A stretch of 58,355 nucleotides of DNA. Origin: an uncultured Clostridia bacterium. GTDB taxonomy: Bacteria; Bacillota; Clostridia; Oscillospirales; Ruminococcaceae. Below the pieces are notes generated by a model. It was not told the DNA's origin, did no database searches, and saw only the letters and a list, made by a program, of their open reading frames with translations. The stretch covers positions 1-58,355 of the forward strand of contig CANQKD010000015.1 of the NCBI GenBank assembly GCA_947624375.1, written 5' to 3'. Shown one piece after another: positions 32,927 through 41,395 of this stretch; position 1 is the stretch's first letter, and each line of letters opens with the position of its first letter. Both the position numbers and the translations under genes were made by a program.

Positions 32927-32958
32927 CTCGGAAACAACGTATTTACGCTGTTTCCGAG
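32927..32958. terminator. Hairpin before attR of element 2
   Basis: CTCGGAAAC (32927-32935) pairs exactly with GTTTCCGAG (32950-32958). Position matches the hairpin before 18775. Likely end of the integrase transcript. Confidence 0.55.
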
Positions 32959-32976
32959 AATGTTGAATGGTGACCC

Positions 32977-33022
32977 GTACGGGAATCGAACCCACTGGAG
33001 CAACGTCCCGCCACTCCGACCA
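32977..33022. repeat. Right end of the tandem array (attR)
   Basis: GTACGGGAATCGAA, then CCCACTGGAGCAAC, then GTCCCGCCACTCCGACCA, the tRNA-Pro 3' end. Same arrangement as 6253-6298. Confidence 0.8.
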
Positions 33023-33257
33023 AAAGAATATTACGAATGATCGTTGTTTTTGAAACATTCAAAAATGACGGTTATTTTTTGCTTTATCGATTTCTGTGTT
33101 TATTCTGTGTTTATGGTGATTTTTTGCTGCCGCACGCCCTGCCCACACATTCTAGTATTCATATTATAAAGCGCGCAAGTTTAAAATTCTTGTTGATTTT
33201 TTCTGACGTTTGTGCTATTATAATATTGACAAATTTTTACGCAAGGGAGGCAGTGCT
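33023..33257. other. A/T-rich spacer right of the elements
   Basis: No gene seen. TTATAAT near 33217 and the ribosome site AGGGAGG (33244-33250) belong to the next gene. Confidence 0.5.
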
Positions 33258-34811
33258 ATGTATTTTTACGGTTCAACGCTGCGCACACCGGATATGGATC
33301 TGTATGAAATGACAGGCGTGTTGGAAGTAACGCAGAGCGAAATAGCTACTGAGCTGAAAGTAAACCCGATGACTGTAAACAAATACTTCTCGGGTGAATT
33401 GCACAGTCAGAAAATGCTCGGCAAAATATACCGCTATCTTAACAGCAGGGAGTATCACTGCGGCTATATTTTTATGCCCTCGGCACAATTTTCAAAATTT
33501 CTCAAAGAAGTTATAGATATATTAAAAAGCAAATACACCGAAACATTCATGGCTAAGCGTATCGGTATGACGAAAGACAAGCTGAGCAAGATAAAAAACG
33601 GCACGATAAGCTACATAAACATAGTTAAACAACAAAGCATTCTTAAAGAATTATATGATATGTGCCGCGATGAAAACAGCCCTTTGGAAGATGAATATAT
33701 ATCGGCTCGCGATATGCTGGCCGAAGTTCTGGCAGTGCAATACCCTGCGGAAGTTACAGTAAAATTTTCAGAAATAATAAACGAGATCGCCGAGCAGTGC
33801 GAAAGGTGCCAAGACAAACAGCTCGATGATGTTCATTGTGTGAAGATAGATGAGATAAAAGAGGCGCTTGATAAGTACGGTCTGGGCGATGAGATCGAAA
33901 ATCTGCGCGCAGACAACAATTTTATCCCCAACAATGAAATCCGCAGCAATATTTTAAATGATCTGTATATGGTTTTTCGCAGGTACGGTGAACTGCCTTC
34001 TGAAATGAATGAATATAACAGCGATCATATAGGACTTTATATGCTGTCTGATGCTGTCGGCAAGTCTTTCAACGGCGAAAAAAGGAGGTTTTATGAGCTA
34101 TACCGTAAACATTTAGAGATACTGAAAAAAGTAATTTTCAGACACAGCGATCTGCTGATCAGGATAATACTGGATCACATACATGCTTTTATAGAAGATG
34201 AACTGACCGAGAACTCACATTTTCACTATATTGTTTTGAGGTATATGCCGCCTACCGACTCGATATGGCATCAGAAGCAGGAACATTATCATACCGAGTT
34301 GCCTATGGCTGAATATAAATTTAAGATCATGAGATATTTCCGCCGCCTTTCTATTGAAAACAGGGTCAGGACATGTGAAGAATTAAGAAAAGTTCTTGAC
34401 GATATGGAACGCATGCCCAAATGGAAATTTGATTATTCTATCAAAGACGGAGAGGGTCATTTAGGATATGACGATTCTGTCATGCATTCTGCAACATTTA
34501 TAGATTCTATAAAGCTCGTAATGTTGACCGCAAATGGAAAAACACTGCGTGATCTTGACGAGCCCGATACCAAGATGGTCCCGAACTACAATATGACCGA
34601 ATTTTGCAAGTGGTATATTGAAAAGACAGTCTGGCACTCTACACGTTTTTATTCGATGATGCACATACTGGAGACCAAGCTGGACTTTGAGTCTGTTGAC
34701 TGGCTCTTCTGGGCGATGCTGTCACGGGCGGTAGATGTGGGTCTGGGGCTCGATGATACCACCAATACTATAAATAAACGTCTTGAAGAAGAAAAAGCTA
34801 AGCAAAACTGA
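33258..34811 (+). CDS. Large protein with two HTH-like segments, unknown function
   Basis: 517 residues from ATG 33258, which follows AGGGAGG at good spacing; the upstream frame to 33210 lacks a ribosome site. The N-terminus (VTQSEIATELKVNPMTVNKYFSG) looks like a Cro/C1-type helix-turn-helix. A second one follows near residue 105 (MAKRIGMTKDKLSKIKNGTIS). The remaining 350 residues are helical, with aromatic-rich parts (HFHYIVLRYMPPTDSIW). I do not recognise a family. It stands just outside the tandem elements and before the ClpP/VirD4 pair, and could be a regulator of that group. Confidence 0.6.
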   Translation: MYFYGSTLRTPDMDLYEMTGVLEVTQSEIATELKVNPMTVNKYFSGELHSQKMLGKIYRYLNSREYHCGYIFMPSAQFSKFLKEVIDILKSKYTETFMAKRIGMTKDKLSKIKNGTISYINIVKQQSILKELYDMCRDENSPLEDEYISARDMLAEVLAVQYPAEVTVKFSEIINEIAEQCERCQDKQLDDVHCVKIDEIKEALDKYGLGDEIENLRADNNFIPNNEIRSNILNDLYMVFRRYGELPSEMNEYNSDHIGLYMLSDAVGKSFNGEKRRFYELYRKHLEILKKVIFRHSDLLIRIILDHIHAFIEDELTENSHFHYIVLRYMPPTDSIWHQKQEHYHTELPMAEYKFKIMRYFRRLSIENRVRTCEELRKVLDDMERMPKWKFDYSIKDGEGHLGYDDSVMHSATFIDSIKLVMLTANGKTLRDLDEPDTKMVPNYNMTEFCKWYIEKTVWHSTRFYSMMHILETKLDFESVDWLFWAMLSRAVDVGLGLDDTTNTINKRLEEEKAKQN

Positions 34812-34821
34812 TGTTATATTT

Positions 34822-34855
34822 ACCGCAGGCTTTACGGTCTGCGGTTTATTTAGTT
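34822..34855 (+). terminator. Terminator after the HTH gene
   Basis: ACCGCAG/CTGCGGT stem followed by TTATTTAGTTTATG. A second small palindrome (TTTGCAAC/GTTGCAAA) lies at about 34862-34883. Confidence 0.7.
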
Positions 34856-34987
34856 TATGTTTTTGCAACACCGCTGTTGCAAATGTGGGGAATTTTCTTC
34901 GCCAAAATAGTATGCTATAATTAAACCATGGAAAGAACAGCGCGCACGATCTTCCGAAAAAATAAAGAGTAAAGGAGAAGATCTTTT

Positions 34988-35569
34988 ATGACAAGATCAA
35001 TAGTTTTTGAGGACTATAGCGGCACAAACCAGCTTGACCTGGAAGCGCTGCTGGGCTCAAAGGGCAGGATATTCCTGACCGAGAACATAAACGCCGAGGT
35101 CGCCTCGGCAACGATAAAGACCATGCTCTACCTTGCCGAGAACGGCACACCTATAAAATTGTATATAGACTGCTGCGGCGGCGAGGTGCGTTCGGGGCTT
35201 GCTATCGTCGATGCTATGAATATTCTTTCAGAGAAGGTAGATATCGATGTCATATGCATAGGCAAGGCTTACAGTATGGCATCGCTGATACTGGCGGCAG
35301 GCACTAAGGGTCATAGGTATGTAATGCCCCACGGCGAGGTCATGGTGCATGAGCCCCTCGTAATGGACGGCACGGGCGGCAGCGCAAGCTCAGTAAGAAA
35401 CAAAGCCGATTCACTTATATCTATCCGCGATAAGATAAGCGAGATGCTGTCATCTTTCACAGGTCTTTCAACAAAGAAGGTCAACAGCATCATGAGAGCG
35501 AATACCTTCATGGACGCCGAAAAGGCGATAGAACTCGGTCTCGCGGACAGAATAGCAACATCGTTTTAA
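34988..35569 (+). CDS. ClpP-like serine protease with Ser-His-Asn triad
   Basis: 193 residues with the ClpP fold pattern: LYIDCCGGEVRSGLAIVDAM (oxyanion-hole glycines), IGKAYSMASLIL with nucleophile Ser96, and VMVHEPL with His121. The third residue is Asn172 in RANTFMDAEKA, where housekeeping ClpP has Asp. An Asn here is known for Listeria ClpP1, so activity is still possible. The N-terminus lacks the usual IVIEQT-type axial loop sequence. The ribosome site AAAGGAGAAG precedes ATG 34988. The next gene, a VirD4-like ATPase, starts 18 bases after the stop. No Clp ATPase is nearby. This is a specialised paralogue, not the main clpP. Confidence 0.82.
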   Translation: MTRSIVFEDYSGTNQLDLEALLGSKGRIFLTENINAEVASATIKTMLYLAENGTPIKLYIDCCGGEVRSGLAIVDAMNILSEKVDIDVICIGKAYSMASLILAAGTKGHRYVMPHGEVMVHEPLVMDGTGGSASSVRNKADSLISIRDKISEMLSSFTGLSTKKVNSIMRANTFMDAEKAIELGLADRIATSF

Positions 35570-35587
35570 ATGAAAGGAGTAATTATT

Positions 35588-36883
35588 ATGTACAATGTAA
35601 ACGATCAGAATAAAGAATACGGCATACTTAAAATGCCGGACGGTTCAGGCTATTCAAAGGACGGCAAGGTGACGGGGCTCAACAATAACGTTGCGGTGGT
35701 AGGCCCGTCAGGCTGCGGAAAATCATCGGTCATGGGCGTTCTCAATGCCCTCAACTGCGGCGGAAGCTGCATAATTTCCGACCCCAAAGGCGGTCTTTAC
35801 CGCTCGATAGGCGATACGCTGAAGCAAATGGGATATAAGGTCATGAAGCTCGACCTTACCCACCCCGAAGACTCCATGCACTATGACCCGCTCAGCTATA
35901 TAAAAAATACCGGCGATATACAGAAACTCGCACACTCTGTAGTGTATGGATCACATACCAACAAAAGCGGCCGTTATGACCCCTATTGGGACGAATCATC
36001 CGAAACCCTGCTGTGCGCTCTGATAGGCTATATGTATGAGCGCCGCGACCCGCAGATAAGCATTACCAAGCTTATGCAGATTCTGGGGCAGATGACAGCT
36101 TATGAAGATGTAGATGTACGCCTCACAAAGCCTGTTTTCAGAGACTTTGAGCTGCATAACAGGGAATGCAGGTTAAGGGGCAAGGAAAGCTGGGCTTACA
36201 CAAAGTTCCACCAGTTTATAGGGCTCTCTGAAAAGACACTTGCCTGTGTTATAAGTACGCTGGTATCGCAGCTGAATAATTTTGACAACGAGGAACTTCA
36301 AAAGCTTTTCAAGAAAGGTCACTTTGACTTCACACGGCTGGGCAGAGAGAAAATAGCGCTGTTTGTTATAGTTTCCGACTCCGACCGTTCAAGAGACATA
36401 ATCGCCAATCTGTTCTACTCCCAGGCGATGAACGAGCTGTGCGACTATGCCGACAACCACTGCGAGGGCGGCAGACTGCCCGTATCGACTACATTTATTC
36501 TCGATGACTTTGCAACAAACTGCCGTATAGATAACTTCGAGAATATAATCAGCAACATAAGGGCGCGCAACATCTCTACAATACTTATGCTGCAATCTCT
36601 CGGTCAGCTGGAGATCGGCTACGGCGACAGCAGTAAAACGATCATCAATAACTGCGATACAACGATCTTCATGGGCGCAAACTCTACCGATGATGCCGCG
36701 TATTTCGCAAAAAAGGCAAACAAGCCGCTTTACATCATGCTTGAAATGCCTCTGTACTCCGGTTGGATATTCCGCCGCACCGAGAAGCCGCGCTTTGTAA
36801 AGAACATAAACCCCGATGAGTATCTTAAAGAGGTGAACAGATCACTTGCAGATATCAAAGGTAATAAAGATGCGCGCGCGTGA
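35588..36883 (+). CDS. Soluble VirD4/TraG-like ATPase
   Basis: 431 residues. Walker A is VVGPSGCGKSSV (residues 39-46 for GPSGCGKS), then CIISDPKGGLYRSIGDTL, the hallmark of type IV coupling proteins, and Walker B TTFILDDFA near residue 307, then a C-terminal part with MLQSLGQLE. These proteins normally carry two N-terminal membrane helices and push DNA-protein complexes into a secretion channel. This one has none and starts close to the P-loop domain. ATG 35588 follows AAAGGAG; the ATG at 35570 lies within that site region. It is paired with a ClpP-like protease, and there are no other conjugation genes. Its substrate is unknown. Confidence 0.82.
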   Translation: MYNVNDQNKEYGILKMPDGSGYSKDGKVTGLNNNVAVVGPSGCGKSSVMGVLNALNCGGSCIISDPKGGLYRSIGDTLKQMGYKVMKLDLTHPEDSMHYDPLSYIKNTGDIQKLAHSVVYGSHTNKSGRYDPYWDESSETLLCALIGYMYERRDPQISITKLMQILGQMTAYEDVDVRLTKPVFRDFELHNRECRLRGKESWAYTKFHQFIGLSEKTLACVISTLVSQLNNFDNEELQKLFKKGHFDFTRLGREKIALFVIVSDSDRSRDIIANLFYSQAMNELCDYADNHCEGGRLPVSTTFILDDFATNCRIDNFENIISNIRARNISTILMLQSLGQLEIGYGDSSKTIINNCDTTIFMGANSTDDAAYFAKKANKPLYIMLEMPLYSGWIFRRTEKPRFVKNINPDEYLKEVNRSLADIKGNKDARA

Positions 36884-37012
36884 TAAGCGGCAGGCACGCA
36901 TGGTTGCCTTGATGACAGGTCCGCCCTGCCCCCATAGCATAAGTTATGGGGGTAAGAAAAAAGCCTGTGTGTGAACAAACAGTTTCCAAACTGTAAAAAG
37001 AACGTAAATTTA

Positions 37013-37041
37013 TTGACATTGTTTGGATAATATGATATAAT
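37013..37041 (+). promoter_or_regulatory. Promoter of the lipoprotein gene
   Basis: TTGACA (37013-37018), 17-base spacer, TATAAT (37036-37041), a full consensus. AGGAGG lies before the ATG at 37090. The hairpin CCCCCATA/TATGGGGG at about 36929-36952 lies upstream and could end the ATPase transcript. Confidence 0.8.
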
Positions 37042-37089
37042 AGCATTGTTTGAACGACCGACAGTATAAATTTTTTAGGAGGAAAAGTC

Positions 37090-37986
37090 ATGAAATATTT
37101 AAATTTAATAAAAAGAGCAGCCGTGCTTATGCTGGTAGGCGTTATGTGTATATCGGTATGCAGCTGCGGCAAGAGCAAGGATAAGAAAGAAGAGAAGGAA
37201 GATAAGGGCGTAGACCCGTTTTCTCAGGCAAATGTGCAGGTCACTTTTGAGGGCAGCTACCCTTTCAGCACCGTTACTTTTACGCCCGAAGACCTGACTT
37301 TGGCAGGCATAAAGATCGCCGAGTTTTCTATAGATAAGCAAAGCGGCGTAAAAACAGGCGATGAAGTCACCGTTACCGCCACAGTTACGCCCGATGGAAA
37401 GCAGAAGGGCTATAAAGATTCAACCAAGACATTTCCCGTGGAAAACGTATCGTCTTACGTTACCAAGCTTGACGAGATACCGGGCGAGACTATGGATAAG
37501 CTGAAAAAGCAGGCTGAAGATGTCTTTACGGCAGAGGCGGCAAACTGGAAAAACGACGACGAGTGCCAGACAAAGCTTGACGGCATAGAGTTTCTGGGCT
37601 GCTATTTTCAGCTGCATAAGCCGGTAAGCGACGGCACTGTGCCCGGTAAATGCAACAAAACAATGCTGGCATATAAGATAAGCATGACTATCACAGCGCT
37701 TGAAAGGAACGGAGACGGCGAGACACCCGAAACAGGTAAATACGATTACTATGTTGTATACTGCTATGACAACCTGATAATCATGCCCGATGGTACGCTC
37801 TCGGTGGCGCTTGACAAGGGCTATAAGGAAAACGGCAGCTTTGAAACAGACTACGGCTGGTATGGTTTCTGGGGAAATGCTGAATTTTTCTCCTGCGACG
37901 GCTGGAAGGATATTGACAGTATGTTCAACGATGAGATAGCATCTCACACCGATGAGTTTGAATACGAATCTACAGTGAACGGATAA
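37090..37986 (+). CDS. Lipoprotein of unknown function
   Basis: 298 residues. Signal sequence RAAVLMLVGVMCISVCSCGKSK with a lipobox-like SVCSC gives a lipid-anchored protein on the outer face of the membrane. A short charged linker (KDKKEEKEDKG) is followed by a mainly beta domain with FEGSYPFSTVTFTPEDLTLAG and, near the end, GWYGFWGNAEFFSCDGW. No enzyme motif recognised. It has its own strong promoter. The next gene starts 59 bases later and encodes a membrane-anchored protein, so the two may work at the envelope together. Confidence 0.75.
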   Translation: MKYLNLIKRAAVLMLVGVMCISVCSCGKSKDKKEEKEDKGVDPFSQANVQVTFEGSYPFSTVTFTPEDLTLAGIKIAEFSIDKQSGVKTGDEVTVTATVTPDGKQKGYKDSTKTFPVENVSSYVTKLDEIPGETMDKLKKQAEDVFTAEAANWKNDDECQTKLDGIEFLGCYFQLHKPVSDGTVPGKCNKTMLAYKISMTITALERNGDGETPETGKYDYYVVYCYDNLIIMPDGTLSVALDKGYKENGSFETDYGWYGFWGNAEFFSCDGWKDIDSMFNDEIASHTDEFEYESTVNG

Positions 37987-38045
37987 GCATGGCTGTCCTG
38001 CCGTAAATGCCCCGGAGCAAGCGAGTAAAACCGAAAGGAGTTTGA

Positions 38046-39407
38046 ATGATGAGTTTTAATGTTGATGACGAATATGTAATGAACTCTGGAAGCACAGACG
38101 ATGTTATCACCGCAGAGGATGTTGCGGAGATACAGTGTAAGTTCAATGTAATCGGCAATGAGGTAAAGCAAGCCGCACCGAAAGAAACTACAAACGATAC
38201 CTCTCTGGTGGGGGGAAATGTTCAGCTTGAAGAAGTCGAAGAACAAGGACCTAGAGAAAAACAGAAGGGTGAAGAGCGCCCAATGACATTTGAAGAATAC
38301 AAGCGGTCTCTGCACAAGGCCAAGCACTTGGGTGATGAAGACAGCGATGTCAGGACGGTCGTTACAAAGGAGCCGCAGAAAGAGCAGCAAAACAACAGCG
38401 AGAATAATACTAAAAGAAAGTATGTTGTATTTCTGACTCTCTCGACAGTTTTCGATGCATCAGAATACCAGCATTTTATGAATAACAAAACGCCCAACAT
38501 AAAAGCGCTGCCTAACAAAGGCGGTCAGGACTACACCGCAAGCGCGGACTACAGAGCGGTGGTGGAGGCTGAAGAGGACAGACCTGATTTTGCGCGTACC
38601 CTCGGCGAAGCAGAAGTGCTGAGATACCACGCTTATGATTTTCCGGTCGATCCCTCGCGGCTGAAAATCGAGCACAAAGGAATATGTTTTCTGGAAGACG
38701 AACAGAAATACATAGAAGAACATACGCCCAAGCCAGAGCCGGAAGTGGAAAGGCAATATTCCGTCTTTCTGAATATTACAGTAGAGCTCAGAAAGGAAGA
38801 ACTGAAAGAGTTCAAGGAAAAGAAGCCTGCGAACATTGACATAATGCCGGCTCTTGCAAGCAACGGATACATAGCAGGGGCTGATTACAAGGCAATAGTT
38901 ACAGCAAAAAATGATGCAGAGGCGTGGGCGCTGGGTGAGAAAAAAGTGTATGAAGAGCACGCGCATGAGTTCCCCGTGGCTGATAAAAGCCGTTTGGAGG
39001 TAGGAAGAAATGCGCTGTGCCTTACCGAACACGAAAAAGAATTCGGACTGGACAATACAGAAGAAACGAAAGGAAGTAAAAAAATGAGTACAAACAATAA
39101 CACCGCAAAGAAATTCAAACCGCTGAAGGTAATAGCTATAATACTGCTGGTGATAGGACTTTTTCTGTTTTCAACAGTGCTTTTCAGTATGCTTTCATAC
39201 CAAAGCGAAGGACTTGACAGAATAGAGAAAATAGGTGTGGCAACCATAGATGACCCCGATAAGGGCATACTGGTCTATGACGACGAGGACGAGTTCAAAG
39301 AGTATGTAAGGGATTCTTACAGCTTGGGAAAAACATTCATTGTATCGGTCGCACCCGGGGCGATATGCATGGCTGTATACCTTATTGCAAACAGGCAGAA
39401 GAAATAA
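38046..39407 (+). CDS. Membrane protein with duplicated 100-residue domain
   Basis: 453 residues, family not recognised. After an acidic N-terminus of about 120 residues it has two related domains. The first runs from RKYVVFLTLSTVFDASEYQHF to FLEDEQKYIEEHT, the second from RQYSVFLNITVELRKEELKEF to CLTEHEKEFG. Shared points are Y-x-VFL, KxxNIxxxP, ADY(K/R)A(I/V)V, GExxVxxxHAxxFPV and SRLxxxxxxxCxxE. Then come a basic stretch, one membrane helix (VIAIILLVIGLFLFSTVLF), an extracytoplasmic loop and a second helix (TFIVSVAPGAICMAVYLIA). The ribosome site AAAGGAG precedes ATG 38046. A terminator follows. Confidence 0.7.
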   Translation: MMSFNVDDEYVMNSGSTDDVITAEDVAEIQCKFNVIGNEVKQAAPKETTNDTSLVGGNVQLEEVEEQGPREKQKGEERPMTFEEYKRSLHKAKHLGDEDSDVRTVVTKEPQKEQQNNSENNTKRKYVVFLTLSTVFDASEYQHFMNNKTPNIKALPNKGGQDYTASADYRAVVEAEEDRPDFARTLGEAEVLRYHAYDFPVDPSRLKIEHKGICFLEDEQKYIEEHTPKPEPEVERQYSVFLNITVELRKEELKEFKEKKPANIDIMPALASNGYIAGADYKAIVTAKNDAEAWALGEKKVYEEHAHEFPVADKSRLEVGRNALCLTEHEKEFGLDNTEETKGSKKMSTNNNTAKKFKPLKVIAIILLVIGLFLFSTVLFSMLSYQSEGLDRIEKIGVATIDDPDKGILVYDDEDEFKEYVRDSYSLGKTFIVSVAPGAICMAVYLIANRQKK

Positions 39408-39452
39408 TGGCACAAAGTAAACACCTTTTAAAACATATGAAAACATAGAAAG

Positions 39453-39480
39453 GCGGCTGAGGAAACTTAGTCGCTTTTTT
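39453..39480 (+). terminator. Terminator after duplicated-domain gene
   Basis: GCGGCTGAG pairs with CTTAGTCGC (two G-U pairs), followed by six T. The ABC remnant begins right after it. Confidence 0.8.
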
Positions 39481-39488
39481 CACTATGT

Positions 39489-40204
39489 TTTTTTCTTGCA
39501 AAATTAAGGGGTGAAATTTTCGCTGAACTGACAGGCAATATACAGATAAAAAACGTAACGTTCGGCTATTCAAAGCTCGGCAAGCCCGTGATAAAGAATT
39601 TCAGCTTAGATATAAAAGCAGGCAGCAGCGTGGCAATAGTCGGCGCTTCGGGCTGCGGAAAATCTACTGTATCAAAGCTTATCTCGGGGCTTTATCAGCC
39701 GTGGAGCGGCGAGATACTTTTTGACGGCAAGTGCATTAAAGATATCGACAGAAACGTGTTTACAGGCTCGCTTGCGGTGGTAGACCAGGATATAATTCTT
39801 TTTGAAGATACCATAGCCGCCAATATCCGTATGTGGGATAATTCTATCGAAGATTTTGAAGTCATAATGGCAGCGCGCGATGCGCAGATACATGAGGATA
39901 TCATGAAGCGCGACGGCGGCTATCAGTACCGCATTACCGAGGGCGGCAGCGATCTTTCGGGCGGTCAGCGGCAGAGGATACTTATTGCCCGTGCGATAGC
40001 GCAAAAGCATAAGATACTTATGTTTGATGAGGCAACTTCGGCGCTTGACAACATTACGCAGAAGACCGTCTCAAATACTCTTGACGGACTTAAATGTACA
40101 ATGATCGTTATAGCGCACAGGCTCTCTACAATAAAGCAGTGCGACAGGATAATAGTGCTTGACGGCGGCGAGATAGCCGGGGACGGCACGTATGATGAAC
40201 TTAT
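39489..40204 (+). pseudogene. ABC exporter remnant, nucleotide-binding domain (bacteriocin-type)
   Basis: Only the C-terminal ATPase domain of a fused ABC exporter remains. The open frame begins without a start codon at about 39489 and reads AKLRGEIFAELTGNIQIKNVTFGYS, the linker before the ATPase domain. Motifs follow: VGASGCGKST (Walker A), DLSGGQRQRILIARAIA (signature), KILMFDEATSALD (Walker B) and IVIAHRLST (H-loop). It stops matching at GDGTYDELI, about 20 residues short, where MATE sequence starts in another frame. The linker and motifs resemble NHLP/NHLM-type bacteriocin exporters; that assignment is moderate. The membrane half is absent. Confidence 0.8.
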
Positions 40205-41296
40205 TTGGGGCTGTTGCTGTGCCGACCACTTTCGCAGGCGCTGGCACAAAACGGCGAGCTTGAACAGTACGTTTTTCAGTACACCAAAGTAACCGTAGTC
40301 GGCGCGCTGCCGTTGGTTCTTTTGTATATACCGCTCAGCTTTTTGCAGCTGGAGGGCAAAACAAGGGCGATAACAATTTCAATGTTCATAATGATCGACG
40401 CAGATGTTTTTCTCGACTGGCTGCTTTTGTATGTCTTTGAAATGGGTATGAGCGGCGCGGCGCTTGCAAGCGTTGTATCATCGCTTCTGGTGTGCGTTTT
40501 CGGCTTTGCCGCGATGGAGAAAGGGTATTCAAACTATAATATACGGCTGTGCAGAGTAAACTTTCGCGATGTTTTAAATATAGTCAGCTGTGGAAGCCCT
40601 GCGGCACTGGGTAATTTTATGGACTGTATTAAGCTGCTTTCGCTCAACGCTGTAATTTTGCATTTCGGCGGCGCAGATGCAGCTGCTGTGTGGGCTGTGC
40701 TCAACTGCCTGTGTGAGCTCTCGCTGTCAATAACTTCGGGCGTGCCGCGTGCTGCCCTGCCCGTTATGGGCGCCTACTATACCTCGCGTGAGAACAGCGG
40801 CCTGCGCATTCTGGTAAAACTGCAATCGGTTTACGGTCTTGCGCTCTGCACCGTTTTTTCAGCTGTGATAATTGCGTTCCACCAACCGCTGGAGCTTGTT
40901 TTCAGCTCACCCTCACCGCTGCTCTTGCCGTTTGTGTTTTTAAGTATTTATATACTGCTTGAACTTCTGTGCAGTATATTATCAAACTTCTTCAACGCAT
41001 CAGACAGACTTTTGCTGTCCAATATTTTGGTCTTTTGTAGAAAATTTGTATACCCTGTTCTGGCTGCTCTTTTCCTCGTGAAGACAAAAATAGTGTGGGC
41101 GTTTTTGCCGCTGGGTAATTTGCTCTCGCTTGTGACCGCCATTTTTATAACGCTGTGTATAAGCCGTAAAGAGCACGATCTTTCTCCGCTAGAGGCTCGA
41201 TGTGAGATGTTAGAGGTTAGAAATGATTTTCTGACGTTTGCGCAAATCCGTCATTTCTGCGGTTTAGATTTAGAAGCAAGAAAATGCTTTTTATAG
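40205..41296 (+). pseudogene. MATE-family transporter, truncated at N-terminus
   Basis: The frame starts inside the protein (GLLLCRPLSQALAQNGELEQYVFQYT), corresponding to helix 3-4 of MATE transporters, and continues with repeated hydrophobic helices to ITLCISRKEH. About 80-100 N-terminal residues, including the first helices, are missing. There is no start codon with a ribosome site. The last 35 codons read through a block of heptameric repeats, so the natural C-terminus was also replaced. Joined directly to the ABC remnant at about 40204, it marks a deletion that fused two transporter genes. Confidence 0.8.
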
Positions 41297-41355
41297 CTTT
41301 GCGCGAACTTTTCAAAGCTGCACCTCTTGCCTCTTGCTTCTAGTTATCTTGCCTC
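41206..41355. repeat. Heptameric repeat block, inverted halves
   Basis: GATGTTAGAGGTTAGA units, then GAAGCAAGA, then the opposite orientation CTCTTGCCTCTTGCTTCTAG. Same family as 4330-4505. Confidence 0.7.
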
Positions 41356-41361
41356 TAAAAG

Positions 41362-41392
41362 AATTCCCCCGTTCTAGCAGAACAGGGGAATT
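41362..41392 (-). terminator. Terminator of the secreted repeat protein gene
   Basis: Read on the minus strand: AATTCCCC-T-GTTC pairs with GAAC-G-GGGGAATT around a five-base loop, followed by CTTTT. Confidence 0.85.
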
Positions 41393-41395
41393 TGT

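Larger units (their letters stand above)
18775..33022 (+). mobile_element. Integrative mobilizable element 2 (about 14.2 kb)
   Basis: From the shared repeat at 18775 to GTACGGGAATCGAA at 32977, followed by the 18-bp tRNA-Pro end at 33005-33022. It has the same backbone order as element 1, a different defence cargo, and AGCGGACAA direct repeats at both ends (18906-18928 and 32879-32901). The DUF3987 and MobV genes each carry a one-base frameshift, while integrase and excisionase are intact. It may therefore still excise but not be mobilised, if the frameshifts are real. Confidence 0.8.

Noticed and set aside
36926-36955. Terminator for the VirD4-like gene
   Set aside because: The CCCCCATA/TATGGGGG hairpin is strong, but A-rich rather than T-rich sequence follows on the plus strand, so I only mention it.
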